Origin: Duganella callida
Lineage (GTDB): Bacteria; Pseudomonadota; Gammaproteobacteria; Burkholderiales; Burkholderiaceae_D
Direction of reading: 5' to 3'
Assembly: GCF_004614165.1 (NCBI RefSeq)
Contig: NZ_SPVG01000097.1
Span: forward strand, 1 to 45,350
Length of the DNA: 45,350 bases
Shown: in pieces, positions 30,641 through 38,969 of the stretch
How positions within the stretch are numbered: position 1 is the stretch's first letter
How the letters are laid out: the number at the start of each line of letters is the position of its first letter
Position numbers and translations under genes: made by a program
The notes under the pieces: generated by a model
Databases searched by the model: none
What the model was told of the DNA's origin: nothing
What the model saw: only the letters and a program-made list of their open reading frames with translations

Positions 30641-31168
30641 TTACTTGGCCGCCACCACGCCGCAGGCCAGGCGCTTGCCCGAGTTGCCGGTCGGCTGGGT
30701 GACGAAGTCGTCGGCGTCGGCGTGGACGATCACGCCGCGGCCGACCACGTTGCCGGGCGCGCCGTCGTTCAGCGAGATCTGGCTGGTCGGCACGCTCAGG
30801 TGCAGCGTGGCCTTGCCGCTGGCGTCGGCGGTGAGGTTGCCGAAGTCGCCGCCGTGGTGGGCCGGCGCGCTCGGGCCGCCATGCTGGTGACCGCCCGGAT
30901 TGAAGTGGCCACCGGCGCTGTTGCCGTCCGGCGCGCTGCAATCGCCTTTCTCGTGCAGGTGGAAGCCGTGCACGCCCGGCGCCAGGCCGGTGACTTCGGC
31001 ATCGATCTGCAGCTGGTCGCCCTGCTGGTTGAAACGCACCCAGCCGTTGACATTGTTGCCCTGGGTCGGCTTCAGATCGGCCTGCGCGGTGGTGGCGGCC
31101 TGCGCCAGACTGGCGGCGGCCAGCGCCAGGATAGCCGCCAGCAGGCGGGACATCGGGATAACACGCAT
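30641..31168 (-). CDS. sodC: Periplasmic Cu/Zn superoxide dismutase
   Basis: The 175-residue protein has a signal peptide (cleavage near LAQAA, residue 25) and the full metal site: H70 and H72 in GFHLHEKGDC, H88 in GGHFNPGG, further histidines at 94 and 105 with D108 for zinc, and H149 in GVIVHADADDF. C77 and C169 are placed for the conserved disulfide. The enzyme removes superoxide in the periplasm. GGAG lies 6 nt before ATG 31168. A His/Gly-rich insertion (GGHQHGGPSAPAHHGG) lies in the zinc loop, a common feature of proteobacterial SodC. It is divergent from the PsiF-repeat gene. Confidence 0.93.
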   Translation of the reverse strand: MRVIPMSRLLAAILALAAASLAQAATTAQADLKPTQGNNVNGWVRFNQQGDQLQIDAEVTGLAPGVHGFHLHEKGDCSAPDGNSAGGHFNPGGHQHGGPSAPAHHGGDFGNLTADASGKATLHLSVPTSQISLNDGAPGNVVGRGVIVHADADDFVTQPTGNSGKRLACGVVAAK

Positions 31169-31278
31169 GAAGTTCTCCGTTATAAAGATGAGCTGACGGC
31201 CATTATTGCACTATTCTCACGATTCAGAGTGACTGCTGGTGTATAGTCATTCCACGTCCAACTTTGCGGGAAAGTCCC

Positions 31279-31584
31279 ATGAAAACACTGTACGCAGCCA
31301 CCCTGATCCTGTCCCTGCTGGGCGCCGGCGCCGTCCACGCCGCCGAGCCGACCGCGCAGCAGAACAAGATGAAAACCTGTAACGCCGACGCCGGCGACAA
31401 AAAAGGCGATGAACGCAAAGCCTTCATGAAGCAATGCCTGAGCGCCAAGCCGGCCGAGGCCGCACCGGCGCCGAAACTGACCCAGCAGGAAAAAATGAAG
31501 AAGTGTAACGCCGACGCCAGCGCCGGCGGCAAGAAAGGCGACGAGCGCAAAGCCTTCATGAAAGAATGCCTGAGCAACAAATAA
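31279..31584 (+). CDS. psiF: PsiF-repeat periplasmic protein
   Basis: This 101-residue exported protein has a signal peptide (MKTLYAATLILSLLGAGAVH) and two copies of the PsiF repeat, each with a K-x-C-N-A-D-A start and a DERKAFMK-x-CL end (about 33-60 and 70-99). Each repeat contributes two cysteines, probably disulfide-bonded. The E. coli relative is induced by phosphate starvation, but its role is unknown. I chose ATG 31279 over an in-frame ATG at 31264, because the signal peptide begins there and GGGAAAG precedes it. A terminator follows at once, so it is monocistronic. Confidence 0.88.
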   Translation: MKTLYAATLILSLLGAGAVHAAEPTAQQNKMKTCNADAGDKKGDERKAFMKQCLSAKPAEAAPAPKLTQQEKMKKCNADASAGGKKGDERKAFMKECLSNK

Positions 31585-31591
31585 GTCGTCC

Positions 31592-31617
31592 AAACGCCAT
31601 CCGCCGGATGGCGTTTT
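31592..31617 (+). terminator. Intrinsic terminator after psiF
   Basis: An 11-bp stem AAACGCCATCC/GGATGGCGTTT with a GCC loop is followed by a T, and begins 7 nt after the psiF stop codon. Confidence 0.82.
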
Positions 31618-31687
31618 ACCTTGCGCGGTAGTGTCTTCATGGCACATTAATTGCTTCTAGTTAAATTTTTGTGACCAACTTCGCGTA

Positions 31688-34198
31688 ATGACCACTTACC
31701 AAGTAGCCGACGCGGACATGTTCCTACCCCACATGCCCGACGTCGTCCGTTGCGAACTCTCGCTGCGGGAATTGAATCAGATGTGGCGGCTTATCGAGTC
31801 GTCCGCCAAGATGAACTGCCCGGCCGAAGCGCGTTTGCTGTTGCCGGCCATGATCGCCACCCGCACCGGCTTCGCGCATCTCGAGCAAGCGCTGGTGGCC
31901 AATCTGGTGCAGGAAAAGGTGCGCCACGTGCTGGCCGACCTCGGCACCCAGGCGCGCTATGCGATCGACCTGCTGGTGCGCAACCTGTTCGAGCGCACCG
32001 CCGATGTCGGCTTCCTCGCCACCGATGCCGACCTGTGCCGCTTCGTCGCCGGGCTCGACCACGACCAGGCCGCCGCCCGCCAGCGCCTGCACGATTACCG
32101 CGACAAGTACACGGTCTACGATGAAATCCTGCTGCTGGACCTGGACGGCCGGGTGCTGGTGCAGCACGACAGCGCCAGCCCGGTCAGCCACAGCGCCGAC
32201 CCGCTGCTGGCGCAGACGCTGGACACGGATGGTTACGTCGAGACCTTCCGCGCCACCGACCTGCGTCCCGGCAAGGCGCGCGCGCTGGTGTATTCGCAGC
32301 GCATGCTGCATCCGGAGACCGGCGCCCCGGCCGGCGTGCTGTGCCTGTGCTTCCACTTCGAGCAGGAACTGGACGCCATCTTCCGTGCCTACCGCGATCC
32401 CTCGCAGCGCGCCAACATGCTGCTGCTGGATGCCCAGGACCAGGTGATCAGCAGCGCCGATCCGCTGTGGATACCGGCCGGCGTGCGCATGCCGACCAAC
32501 ACCGGTGCCGAAACGCGCCTGCAGATGTTCGGCGGCCGCGAATACCTGGTGCGCACCTTTGGCTCGGCCGGCTACCAGGGCTACCCCGGCCCGGCCGGCT
32601 GGAAGGCGCAATTGATGATGCCGGTCGACCTGGCGTTCCGCGGCCACGCCGCGTCAGCGCTGGACGCGGTGGAGCCGGCGCTGCTGCGCGGCCTGCTGTC
32701 GCACGCCGAGGCATTCAGCCCCTCGCTGCATGAGTTGATGAGTTCGGTCACGCGCACCACCCGCACCATCGAGCGCATCGTCTGGAACGGCAAGGTGACC
32801 AGCGCCGCCAACGACCACGGCAACGCCGGCAAGCTCAACACCGTGCTCGACCAGATCACCGAAACCGGCGAGCGCAGCGACGCCCTGTTCTCGCACTCGA
32901 TCCAGGATTTGTACCAGACCGTGCTGGCCTCCAGCCTCAGCGAAGCGGGCCTGACCGCGCAGCTGCTGGTGGACATGCTGGACCGCAATCTGTACGAGCG
33001 CGCCAACGATTGCCGCTGGTGGGCGCTGTCGGCCCAGCTGCGGCGCGGGCTGGCGCAACCGTCCGACGCCGCGCACGCGGCCATCGCCGCCGTGCTGCGT
33101 CACATCAACAGCCTGTACACCGTCTACGCGCGCCTGCTCGTCTACGACCGCGGCGGCCGCATCGTCGCCTGCACCGGCGGCGACGAGCTGGTCGGCCAGT
33201 ACATCGCCGGCGACACGCTGAGCCGGGTCAGCGCGCTGCGCAGTGAGCTCGACCATTACGCCGAGCCGTTCGGCCCCTCGGCCTTCTACGGCGGCGCGGC
33301 CACCTACATCTACCACGCCGCCATCCGTCATCCCGAGCACAGCGGCACGGTGGTGGGCGGCATCGGCATCGTGTTCGACGCCGCGCCGGAACTGCTCAAC
33401 ATGCTGCACAGCGGCGTCGCCGGCCGGCCCAACATGCAGGCATATTTCGTCGCGCCGGATGGCCGCGTGCTGGCCGGCACCGACGACGCCTACCCCACCG
33501 GCGCCCAGCTGCAGCTCGATGGCGGCCTGCTGGCCCTGGCCGCCGACGGCGCCAGCGCCAGCGTCACGCGCATCCTGCAGCACCGCGGCCAGTACGTGAT
33601 CGCCGCCTGCAGCCGCGCGGTCGGCTACCGCGAATTCCGCGCCGCCGACGGCGTCGAGCAGCCGGTGCTGGCGGTGCTGCTGCAGGCGTTCGGCCCGGTG
33701 CGCGAGGAACTGCCGCCGCAGGCCGGCGTGCGCATCGAGCGCCTCAGCGACAGCGGCGCCGACTATGCGATCTTCTACGCCGGCCGCACCTTGATGGCGC
33801 TGCGCGCGGCGCACATCCAGGAAGCGGTGCCGTTCGCCAGGGTGCAGCGCACCGCCGGCAACGGCCATCCGGCGCGCGTGGGCATGCTGGACGTGCCGCT
33901 GTCCGGCGGCCACAAGCACTTCGTCTGGGTGTTCGACCTGGCGCTGCTGGCCACCGGCCGGCCCGGCGCGGTCAGCGACAACAGCCAGGTGATGCTGGTG
34001 CGCCAGGGCACGGCCACCATCGGCCTGCTGGTGGACGACCTGCACTCGGTGCAGCAGTTCGACGCCGCCGACATGACCGGCTCGCCGCTGGGCCACGGCG
34101 AGCTGGCGCTGGCGCCGCGGCTGATCAAGGCCAACCAGGGCCAGCTGCTGATCCAGGAAATCGACCTCGAGCGGCTGTACGAGCGGCTGCGGGCGTAG
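31688..34198 (+). CDS. Large CheW fusion with duplicated sensor modules
   Basis: The 836-residue protein has no signal peptide or membrane helix. Two copies of a helix-plus-sensor module are visible: one with LVRNLFERTADVGFLATDA followed by YRDKYTVYDEILLLDLDGRV, the other with LVDMLDRNLYERANDCRWWA followed by INSLYTVYARLLVYDRGGRI. Each resembles a Cache/PAS-like fold behind an antiparallel helix pair. The C-terminal part (about 685-830, FYAGRTLMALRAAHIQEAVP to TIGLLVDDLHSVQQF) is a CheW domain. CheW couples receptors to the kinase CheA, so this protein may bring soluble ligand sensing directly to the chemotaxis array. It precedes a GIN-domain gene and a chemotaxis receptor gene. The fold of the sensor modules is inferred. 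Confidence 0.8.
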   Translation: MTTYQVADADMFLPHMPDVVRCELSLRELNQMWRLIESSAKMNCPAEARLLLPAMIATRTGFAHLEQALVANLVQEKVRHVLADLGTQARYAIDLLVRNLFERTADVGFLATDADLCRFVAGLDHDQAAARQRLHDYRDKYTVYDEILLLDLDGRVLVQHDSASPVSHSADPLLAQTLDTDGYVETFRATDLRPGKARALVYSQRMLHPETGAPAGVLCLCFHFEQELDAIFRAYRDPSQRANMLLLDAQDQVISSADPLWIPAGVRMPTNTGAETRLQMFGGREYLVRTFGSAGYQGYPGPAGWKAQLMMPVDLAFRGHAASALDAVEPALLRGLLSHAEAFSPSLHELMSSVTRTTRTIERIVWNGKVTSAANDHGNAGKLNTVLDQITETGERSDALFSHSIQDLYQTVLASSLSEAGLTAQLLVDMLDRNLYERANDCRWWALSAQLRRGLAQPSDAAHAAIAAVLRHINSLYTVYARLLVYDRGGRIVACTGGDELVGQYIAGDTLSRVSALRSELDHYAEPFGPSAFYGGAATYIYHAAIRHPEHSGTVVGGIGIVFDAAPELLNMLHSGVAGRPNMQAYFVAPDGRVLAGTDDAYPTGAQLQLDGGLLALAADGASASVTRILQHRGQYVIAACSRAVGYREFRAADGVEQPVLAVLLQAFGPVREELPPQAGVRIERLSDSGADYAIFYAGRTLMALRAAHIQEAVPFARVQRTAGNGHPARVGMLDVPLSGGHKHFVWVFDLALLATGRPGAVSDNSQVMLVRQGTATIGLLVDDLHSVQQFDAADMTGSPLGHGELALAPRLIKANQGQLLIQEIDLERLYERLRA

Positions 34199-34312
34199 TC
34201 CCGGCACAACACCGGCCGGGTTTTATGCAGTTCGTCGCAAACTTGTCGGCGCGGGCGGGCAAGTTCAGTAAAATCGGGCTGTCATTTTTGCCAAACTTAC
34301 CGAGGAATTATC

Positions 34313-34945
34313 ATGCGCCGTACCGCTGTCGCCGTCCTGATCCCCGCCCTGTTCGCGCTGAGCGCGGCCGCCCACGCGGCCGAATCCAGCCGCAACCTGC
34401 CCGCCTTCATCGCCATCAACGCCAAGGGCGCGTTTGCGATGACGGTGGAAGTCGGCAAGGCGCAGTCGGTGGTGGTCAGCGGCGAGGACAAGTTCGTGGC
34501 CGCGCTCAGGACCGAGGTGATCGACAATGAGCTGCAGGTGACGCTGCCGGAAAAGACCTTTTCCTCGTCCAAGGGCGCGCCGCGCATCGCCATCACGTTG
34601 CCGTCGCTGAGCCGGGTCAAGGTGGAAGGCGCCGGCGAGACCATCCTCAACAAGGTCAACACCGACCGCATCGACATCAGCTACCTCGGTGCCGGCCACC
34701 TGGAAGCCAACGGCAAGGTCAAGTATCTGCGCCTGAGCGCCAAGGGCGTGGGCGAGGTCGACACCAGCAAGCTGCGCGCCGAGCGCGTCGACGTCAACTT
34801 CGAAGGCGTCGGCAATGTCAGCGTGTACGCCACCGAGCTGCTGAACGCGGTGGCCAAGGGCATCGGCGGGCTGACCTACTACGGCCATCCGAAGACTGTC
34901 AACAAATCCGTGTCCGGCATCGGCAACGTCAAGGCCGGCGACTGA
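34313..34945 (+). CDS. Secreted GIN-domain (DUF2807) protein
   Basis: The 210-residue product has a signal peptide ([20 protein letters not shown]) and a right-handed beta-helix built of short G-rich turns such as [30 protein letters not shown] and [14 protein letters not shown]. This is the auto-transporter-adhesin-like GIN domain, found in periplasmic or surface proteins of unknown function. It lies between the CheW fusion gene and a chemotaxis receptor gene on the same strand. Another GIN protein, a lipoprotein, is encoded at 36594-37463 on the opposite strand. No binding partner can be named. Confidence 0.85.
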   Translation: MRRTAVAVLIPALFALSAAAHAAESSRNLPAFIAINAKGAFAMTVEVGKAQSVVVSGEDKFVAALRTEVIDNELQVTLPEKTFSSSKGAPRIAITLPSLSRVKVEGAGETILNKVNTDRIDISYLGAGHLEANGKVKYLRLSAKGVGEVDTSKLRAERVDVNFEGVGNVSVYATELLNAVAKGIGGLTYYGHPKTVNKSVSGIGNVKAGD

Positions 34946-35030
34946 TAGTCAACCACACCCGGTGACAGCGGGTGCGAATGCGGTTAGTATCGAATTGCAG
35001 CACCGTACCTTCACCAGGGAGACGATTGCA

Positions 35031-36530
35031 ATGAGACTGAGCGTCGCGCAAAAAATGGGGTCGCTGGCAGCGGCCGCGCTGCTGGGCATCGTGCTGCTGG
35101 CCACGCTGGCCCAGCGGCAGATGGAGGAAGTCTACGATGCGGCCAGCTACTCCACCGTCAACACCGTGCCCAGCCTGGTCACCATCGACCGCTTGCGCGA
35201 CGCCATGCTGCGCATGCGCATCCGCGTCAACCAGCACGTGCTCAACACCGACGACAAGCGCGTGGCCGAGATGGACAGCGGCGTGGCCGAAATGCGCAAG
35301 CTGGTCGACCAGTACCTGAAGCAGTACGAGGAACTGGTGTCGGACGACAAGGACAAGGCCATCCTCGACAAGGAAAAGCAATCGTGGGCGCGCGTGCTGC
35401 CGCAGATCGACGCCGTGCTGGTCGAGTCGCGCGCCAACCACAACGACAAGGCGCGCGTCGCGCTGGAAGCGGCGCGGCCGGACATCCAGGTGATGCAGGC
35501 CGCCATCGACGAACACTTCGATTACAACGTCGCGCTCGGCAAGCAGGGCGCCGAGCGCGCGGTGGTGGCCAAACAGGCGGCCGCGCGCAACGCCATCGTC
35601 ATTGCCGTGGTCACCCTGATCGTGGTGGCGCTGATCGCCACCTTCACCACGCGCGCCCTGCTCAAGCAGCTGGGCGGCGAGCCCGATTACGCGGCCGACA
35701 TCGCCAACCGCGTGGCGCGCGGCGACCTGACCGTGCAGGTGCAATTGAAACCGGGCGACAGCGGCAGCCTGCTGGCGGCCATGCACAGCATGGTCGGCAA
35801 CCTGTCGCGCGTGGTCGGCGAAGTCAACGACGGCGCCGAGGCGCTGGCCAGCGCCTCCGAAGAAGTCAGCGCCACCGCGCAGGCGCTGGCCCAGGGCGCC
35901 AGCGAACAGGCCGCCGCGGCGGAGGAATCCAGCGCCGCGATCGAGCAGATGTCGGCCTCGATCGCGCAGAACACCGAGAACGCCAAGGTCACCGACGACA
36001 TCGCCTGCAAGGCGTCGGCCGAGGCGTCGGAAGGCGCCGGCGCGGTGCGCTCGACGGTGACGGCGATGCGCGAGATCGCCAAGAAGATCAGCATCATCGA
36101 CGACATTGCCTACCAGACCAATCTGCTGGCGTTGAACGCGGCGATCGAGGCGGCGCGCGCCGGCGCGCACGGCAAGGGCTTCGCGGTGGTGGCGGCGGAA
36201 GTGCGCAAGCTGGCCGAGCGCAGCCAGGTGGCGGCGCAGGAAATCGAACAGGTGGCCTCGGGCAGCGTCGATCTGGCGGAAAAGGCCGGCGCGCTGCTGG
36301 ACACCATGCAACCCAACATCAAGCGCACCTCCGACCTGGTGCAGGAAATCACCGCCGCCTCGGAAGAACAATCGACCGGCGCCGGCCAGATCAATGCGGC
36401 CATGAGCCAGCTGAGCCAGACCACCCAGACCAATGCCTCCAGCTCCGAACAGCTGGCCGCCACCGCCGAGGAAATGAGCAGCCAGGCCGAGCAATTGCAG
36501 AGCGCGATGGCCTTCTTCAGGGTGCGCTAG
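35031..36530 (+). CDS. Methyl-accepting chemotaxis protein with four-helix-bundle sensor
   Basis: The 499-residue receptor has a first membrane helix at about 10-28, a periplasmic four-helix-bundle domain (30-185), a second membrane helix (187-206), a HAMP segment (about 207-262) and a cytoplasmic signalling domain. The domain contains the hairpin tip around [20 protein letters not shown] and [16 protein letters not shown]. Such proteins relay ligand binding to CheW/CheA. I chose ATG 35031 because the membrane helix starts a few residues later and GGGAGA precedes it. It ends SAMAFFRVR with no W-E-x-F adaptation pentapeptide, unlike the receptor cut at the left edge. Confidence 0.92.
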   Translation: MRLSVAQKMGSLAAAALLGIVLLATLAQRQMEEVYDAASYSTVNTVPSLVTIDRLRDAMLRMRIRVNQHVLNTDDKRVAEMDSGVAEMRKLVDQYLKQYEELVSDDKDKAILDKEKQSWARVLPQIDAVLVESRANHNDKARVALEAARPDIQVMQAAIDEHFDYNVALGKQGAERAVVAKQAAARNAIVIAVVTLIVVALIATFTTRALLKQLGGEPDYAADIANRVARGDLTVQVQLKPGDSGSLLAAMHSMVGNLSRVVGEVNDGAEALASASEEVSATAQALAQGASEQAAAAEESSAAIEQMSASIAQNTENAKVTDDIACKASAEASEGAGAVRSTVTAMREIAKKISIIDDIAYQTNLLALNAAIEAARAGAHGKGFAVVAAEVRKLAERSQVAAQEIEQVASGSVDLAEKAGALLDTMQPNIKRTSDLVQEITAASEEQSTGAGQINAAMSQLSQTTQTNASSSEQLAATAEEMSSQAEQLQSAMAFFRVR

Positions 36531-36548
36531 GTCGGCGCCGGGCCGACC
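36530..36548 (+). terminator. Hairpin at the 3' end of the chemotaxis receptor gene
   Basis: GGTCGGC and GCCGACC form a perfect 7-bp stem with loop GCCGG starting at the last base of the stop codon. No T-tract follows, so it is only a possible terminator. Confidence 0.35.
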
Positions 36549-36593
36549 GCCGTAGCGCGGCGCGCTGGCGGCCGACCGCGCGCCGGGTCGGAC

Positions 36594-37463
36594 TTATTGC
36601 AGCACGGTGACGCGCTTGCCGGTGATCGCGCGCTGCGCCGGATTGCCGTACACCGTCACCCGGCCCGAGCCGTTGGCGTCGGCCACCAGCGACTGCGACA
36701 CGGCGGCCGAAATGCTGCCCGAGCCATTGCTGACCAGCTCGGCGTTCTGGCTGCTCAGCGTGGCCAGGTCGGCGCTGCCGGAGCCGTGCAGGCGCACGTT
36801 CAGCGTGCGCACGTCGCCGCTGGCGTTGACGCCGCCGGAGCCATGCACCTCCAGATTCAGGCTGTCGCCGTGCAGGCGGCCCAGATCGAGCCGGCCCGAG
36901 CCGTTCAGACTGGCCTGGGTGGCGCCGCTGTCCAGCCCGCTGGCCGACAGACTGCCGGAACCGTTCAAGCGCACGTCGAGCCGGCTGACGCGGCCGGCCA
37001 GCTGCACCGAGCGCGAACCGTTCATCGCCACGCTGAGCGGCTCGCCATTGAGGCCGCTGACCACCATATTGCCCGAGCCATTCGACTGGATGCGGTGCAG
37101 CTGCGGCGTGGTGTACACCAGGCGCAGCGGATTGCTGGTGCGGATGCTGCCATCGATCCAGACCCGCAGCGTGCCGCCGGCGGCGTCGGTGCGCAGCAGC
37201 CGCAGCAGATTGCTGTCGCCCTCCACCTGCAGCGAGGTGGCCTGGCCGGCGCGCAGCTCGACCTGCAGCGGGCCATTGATATCGACGCTGTCCAGGGTGG
37301 CGATCTCGCGCCGCTCGACCTGGTTCTGGCCGTTGCCCTGCACGGCATTGCCGCCGAAGCCGGACTTGAACTGTACATTGCCGTCGCCGCCATCGGGCAC
37401 CACGATGACGGCGCAGCCGGCGAGGATGGAAAGAGCGGCGATGGCGAGGATGGTGCGGCGCAT
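36594..37463 (-). CDS. GIN-domain (DUF2807) lipoprotein
   Basis: The 289-residue protein starts with a lipoprotein signal, LSILAGCAVIVV, with the lipidated cysteine at residue 17. After a linker it carries a GIN beta-helix with many N-G-S-G turns: IQSNGSGNMVVSGLNG, LNGSGSLSASGLDSG, LNGSGRLDLGRLHG and so on. AAGGA lies 8 nt before ATG 37463. Lipidation predicts anchoring in the outer or inner membrane. It is convergent with the chemotaxis receptor gene and divergent from the MazG-like gene. Function unknown; the regular repeats fit a structural or binding role. Confidence 0.85.
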   Translation of the reverse strand: MRRTILAIAALSILAGCAVIVVPDGGDGNVQFKSGFGGNAVQGNGQNQVERREIATLDSVDINGPLQVELRAGQATSLQVEGDSNLLRLLRTDAAGGTLRVWIDGSIRTSNPLRLVYTTPQLHRIQSNGSGNMVVSGLNGEPLSVAMNGSRSVQLAGRVSRLDVRLNGSGSLSASGLDSGATQASLNGSGRLDLGRLHGDSLNLEVHGSGGVNASGDVRTLNVRLHGSGSADLATLSSQNAELVSNGSGSISAAVSQSLVADANGSGRVTVYGNPAQRAITGKRVTVLQ

Positions 37464-37588
37464 GGGATGGTCCTTGAAGAGAGTAAGTGTTGCCACTATA
37501 GCCAGCCGGTCCGCCGTCCGCCGCCGGCATGCGACGAACGGTAGAAAAGCCGGGATGAAACGCCGAAACGGGGTGCTACCATAGCGGC

Positions 37589-37903
37589 ATGAACACATCC
37601 GACCTGAACGACCTGCGCGAGCGCACGCGGCGGTTCGCCCGCGCGCGCGACTGGGAGCAATTCCACACCCCGAAAAACCTGGCCATGGCGCTGTCGGTGG
37701 AAGTGGCCGAAGTGGCCGAGCACTTCCAGTGGCTGCCGAGCGGCGCCGACGCCGAGCTGGACGACGCCAAACGGCAGGCGATCCGCCACGAGCTGGCCGA
37801 CGTGCTGCTCTACCTGGTGCAGCTGGCCGACAAGCTGGACGTCGACCTGCACGCCGCCGCCATCGAAAAAATGGCGCTCAACGCCATCAAATACCCCGCC
37901 TGA
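37589..37903 (+). CDS. MazG-like nucleotide pyrophosphohydrolase (RS21-C6/DCTPP1 type)
   Basis: The 104-residue all-helical protein carries the two-part metal motif of the MazG superfamily: E38-x-x-E41 in VEVAEVAEHFQWL and E68-x-x-D71 in HELADVLLYLVQL. The short single-domain form with FHTPKNLAMALSVE matches the dCTPase/RS21-C6 group, which hydrolyses damaged or modified dNTPs to the monophosphate and clears the nucleotide pool. It starts about 125 nt from the divergent GIN lipoprotein gene and ends just before a GGGGTCAG palindrome shared with the hydrolase gene's stop. Confidence 0.9.
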   Translation: MNTSDLNDLRERTRRFARARDWEQFHTPKNLAMALSVEVAEVAEHFQWLPSGADAELDDAKRQAIRHELADVLLYLVQLADKLDVDLHAAAIEKMALNAIKYPA

Positions 37904-37906
37904 GAT

Positions 37907-37925
37907 CGGGGTCAGAGCCGGCTCT
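37907..37925. repeat. Short REP-like palindrome (CGGGGTCAG...AGAGCCGGCTCT)
   Basis: CGGGGTCAG (37907-37915) runs into the perfect 12-bp palindrome AGAGCCGGCTCT (37914-37925). The same CGGGGTCAG word forms the outer end of the hairpin at 4591-4680. The first two bases of the hydrolase gene's stop triplet (37924-37926) fall at the end of the palindrome. It may be a truncated REP element. Confidence 0.5.
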
Positions 37926-38820
37926 ACAGCCCGACTGCGTGGCGGATCCGGGCCGAGACGATGCGCCAGGACGGCGAGCTGGCGGCCACTTCGTCGTAGT
38001 GGCTGGCGCCGGGCAGGACGATCACTTCGGCGGCGTCGCCGGCGGCCTGCGCGCGGCGGGCGTAGTCCTGGCCGACGCGCGTCGGCGAGATGTGGTCATG
38101 CTCGCCGTGGATCAGCACCGTGCGCACGCCGGCCGGCAGCAGTTCGGCCGGCGAGGTGTCGCTGTAGATGTCGGGCCGTTCGGCGCTGGCCACGCCGGCC
38201 AGCTGCGCCATGTCGCGGTCGCAGCTGCTCTTGATCAGCTCGCGCTCGTTGCGCAGGTCGGCCAGGCTGCCGAGGGCGATCACCACCGGCACCGGCAGCG
38301 GGTCGGCCATATACAGCGGACTGCTGCGCGGCAGCTTCGCCCGCGACGCCGCCCATTGCGCCAGGTGGCCGCCCGCCGAATGCCCGACCAGCACGATGCG
38401 CCGCAGATCCAGCGCGTGCGCCGGCGCCAGCCCGCGCAGCCGGTCCATGGCGTTGGCCACGTCCTGGTACATGCCGGGATAGCCGCCGCCCTCCTCGTCG
38501 TAGCGGCGGTATTCGACGTTCCATACGGCGATGCCCTGGCGCGCCAGGTCGCCGGCCATGTTGCGCATCTGCGTGATGCCGCCGAATTCCTTGGTCCAGC
38601 AGCCGCCGTGGATGATCACCGCCACCGGGAACGGTCCCGCGCCCGCCGGCTGGAACAGTTCCGCGAACTGCGAGGGCGCCGCGCCATACGCCACGTGCAG
38701 CGTCGGCGCCGGGCCGCTCAGGGCCAGGTAGTCCTGCAAGGTCATGGGCGCGGCAACCGCCCCGCCGACGCCGCCGGCCACCGCGGCCGCCAGCAAAGTC
38801 CTGCGCATTTTTTTCAGCAT
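37924..38820 (-). CDS. Secreted alpha/beta hydrolase (esterase/kynurenine-formamidase-like)
   Basis: The 298-residue enzyme has an N-terminal signal (MLKKMRRTLLAAAVAGGVGG, then AVAA). The alpha/beta hydrolase core shows the oxyanion motif HGGCW (71-75), nucleophile Ser148 in GHSAGG, Asp242 in HGEHDHI and His274 in GASHYDE. The HGGxW motif places it with the BD-FAE/kynurenine formamidase-like group, which cleaves small esters or formyl-amides. I chose ATG 38820 because GGAG lies 9 nt upstream; another in-frame ATG at 38835 has none. It is downstream of the four-gene TonB-receptor unit on the same strand, but a strong terminator separates them. Confidence 0.85.
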   Translation of the reverse strand: MLKKMRRTLLAAAVAGGVGGAVAAPMTLQDYLALSGPAPTLHVAYGAAPSQFAELFQPAGAGPFPVAVIIHGGCWTKEFGGITQMRNMAGDLARQGIAVWNVEYRRYDEEGGGYPGMYQDVANAMDRLRGLAPAHALDLRRIVLVGHSAGGHLAQWAASRAKLPRSSPLYMADPLPVPVVIALGSLADLRNERELIKSSCDRDMAQLAGVASAERPDIYSDTSPAELLPAGVRTVLIHGEHDHISPTRVGQDYARRAQAAGDAAEVIVLPGASHYDEVAASSPSWRIVSARIRHAVGL

Positions 38821-38914
38821 GTGTCGAAGCTCCATCAACGGGAACGGGTCCGGGCAGACCGTCAGGAATCGCATGCTACACGCAAAACCCGCCCGCCGAC
38901 AAACGCCATGCGAT

Positions 38915-38949
38915 AAAAAAAAGGCCGCTCCGGCGAACCGGAAGCGGCC
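38915..38949 (-). terminator. Intrinsic terminator of the amine oxidase-TonB receptor unit
   Basis: On the minus strand GGCCGCTT-CCGG pairs with CCGG-AGCGGCC (one bulged base) around a TTCG loop, followed by eight T residues. It lies 20 nt after the receptor stop codon. Confidence 0.88.
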
Positions 38950-38969
38950 GAAAAGAACTAAGCCCCCGC

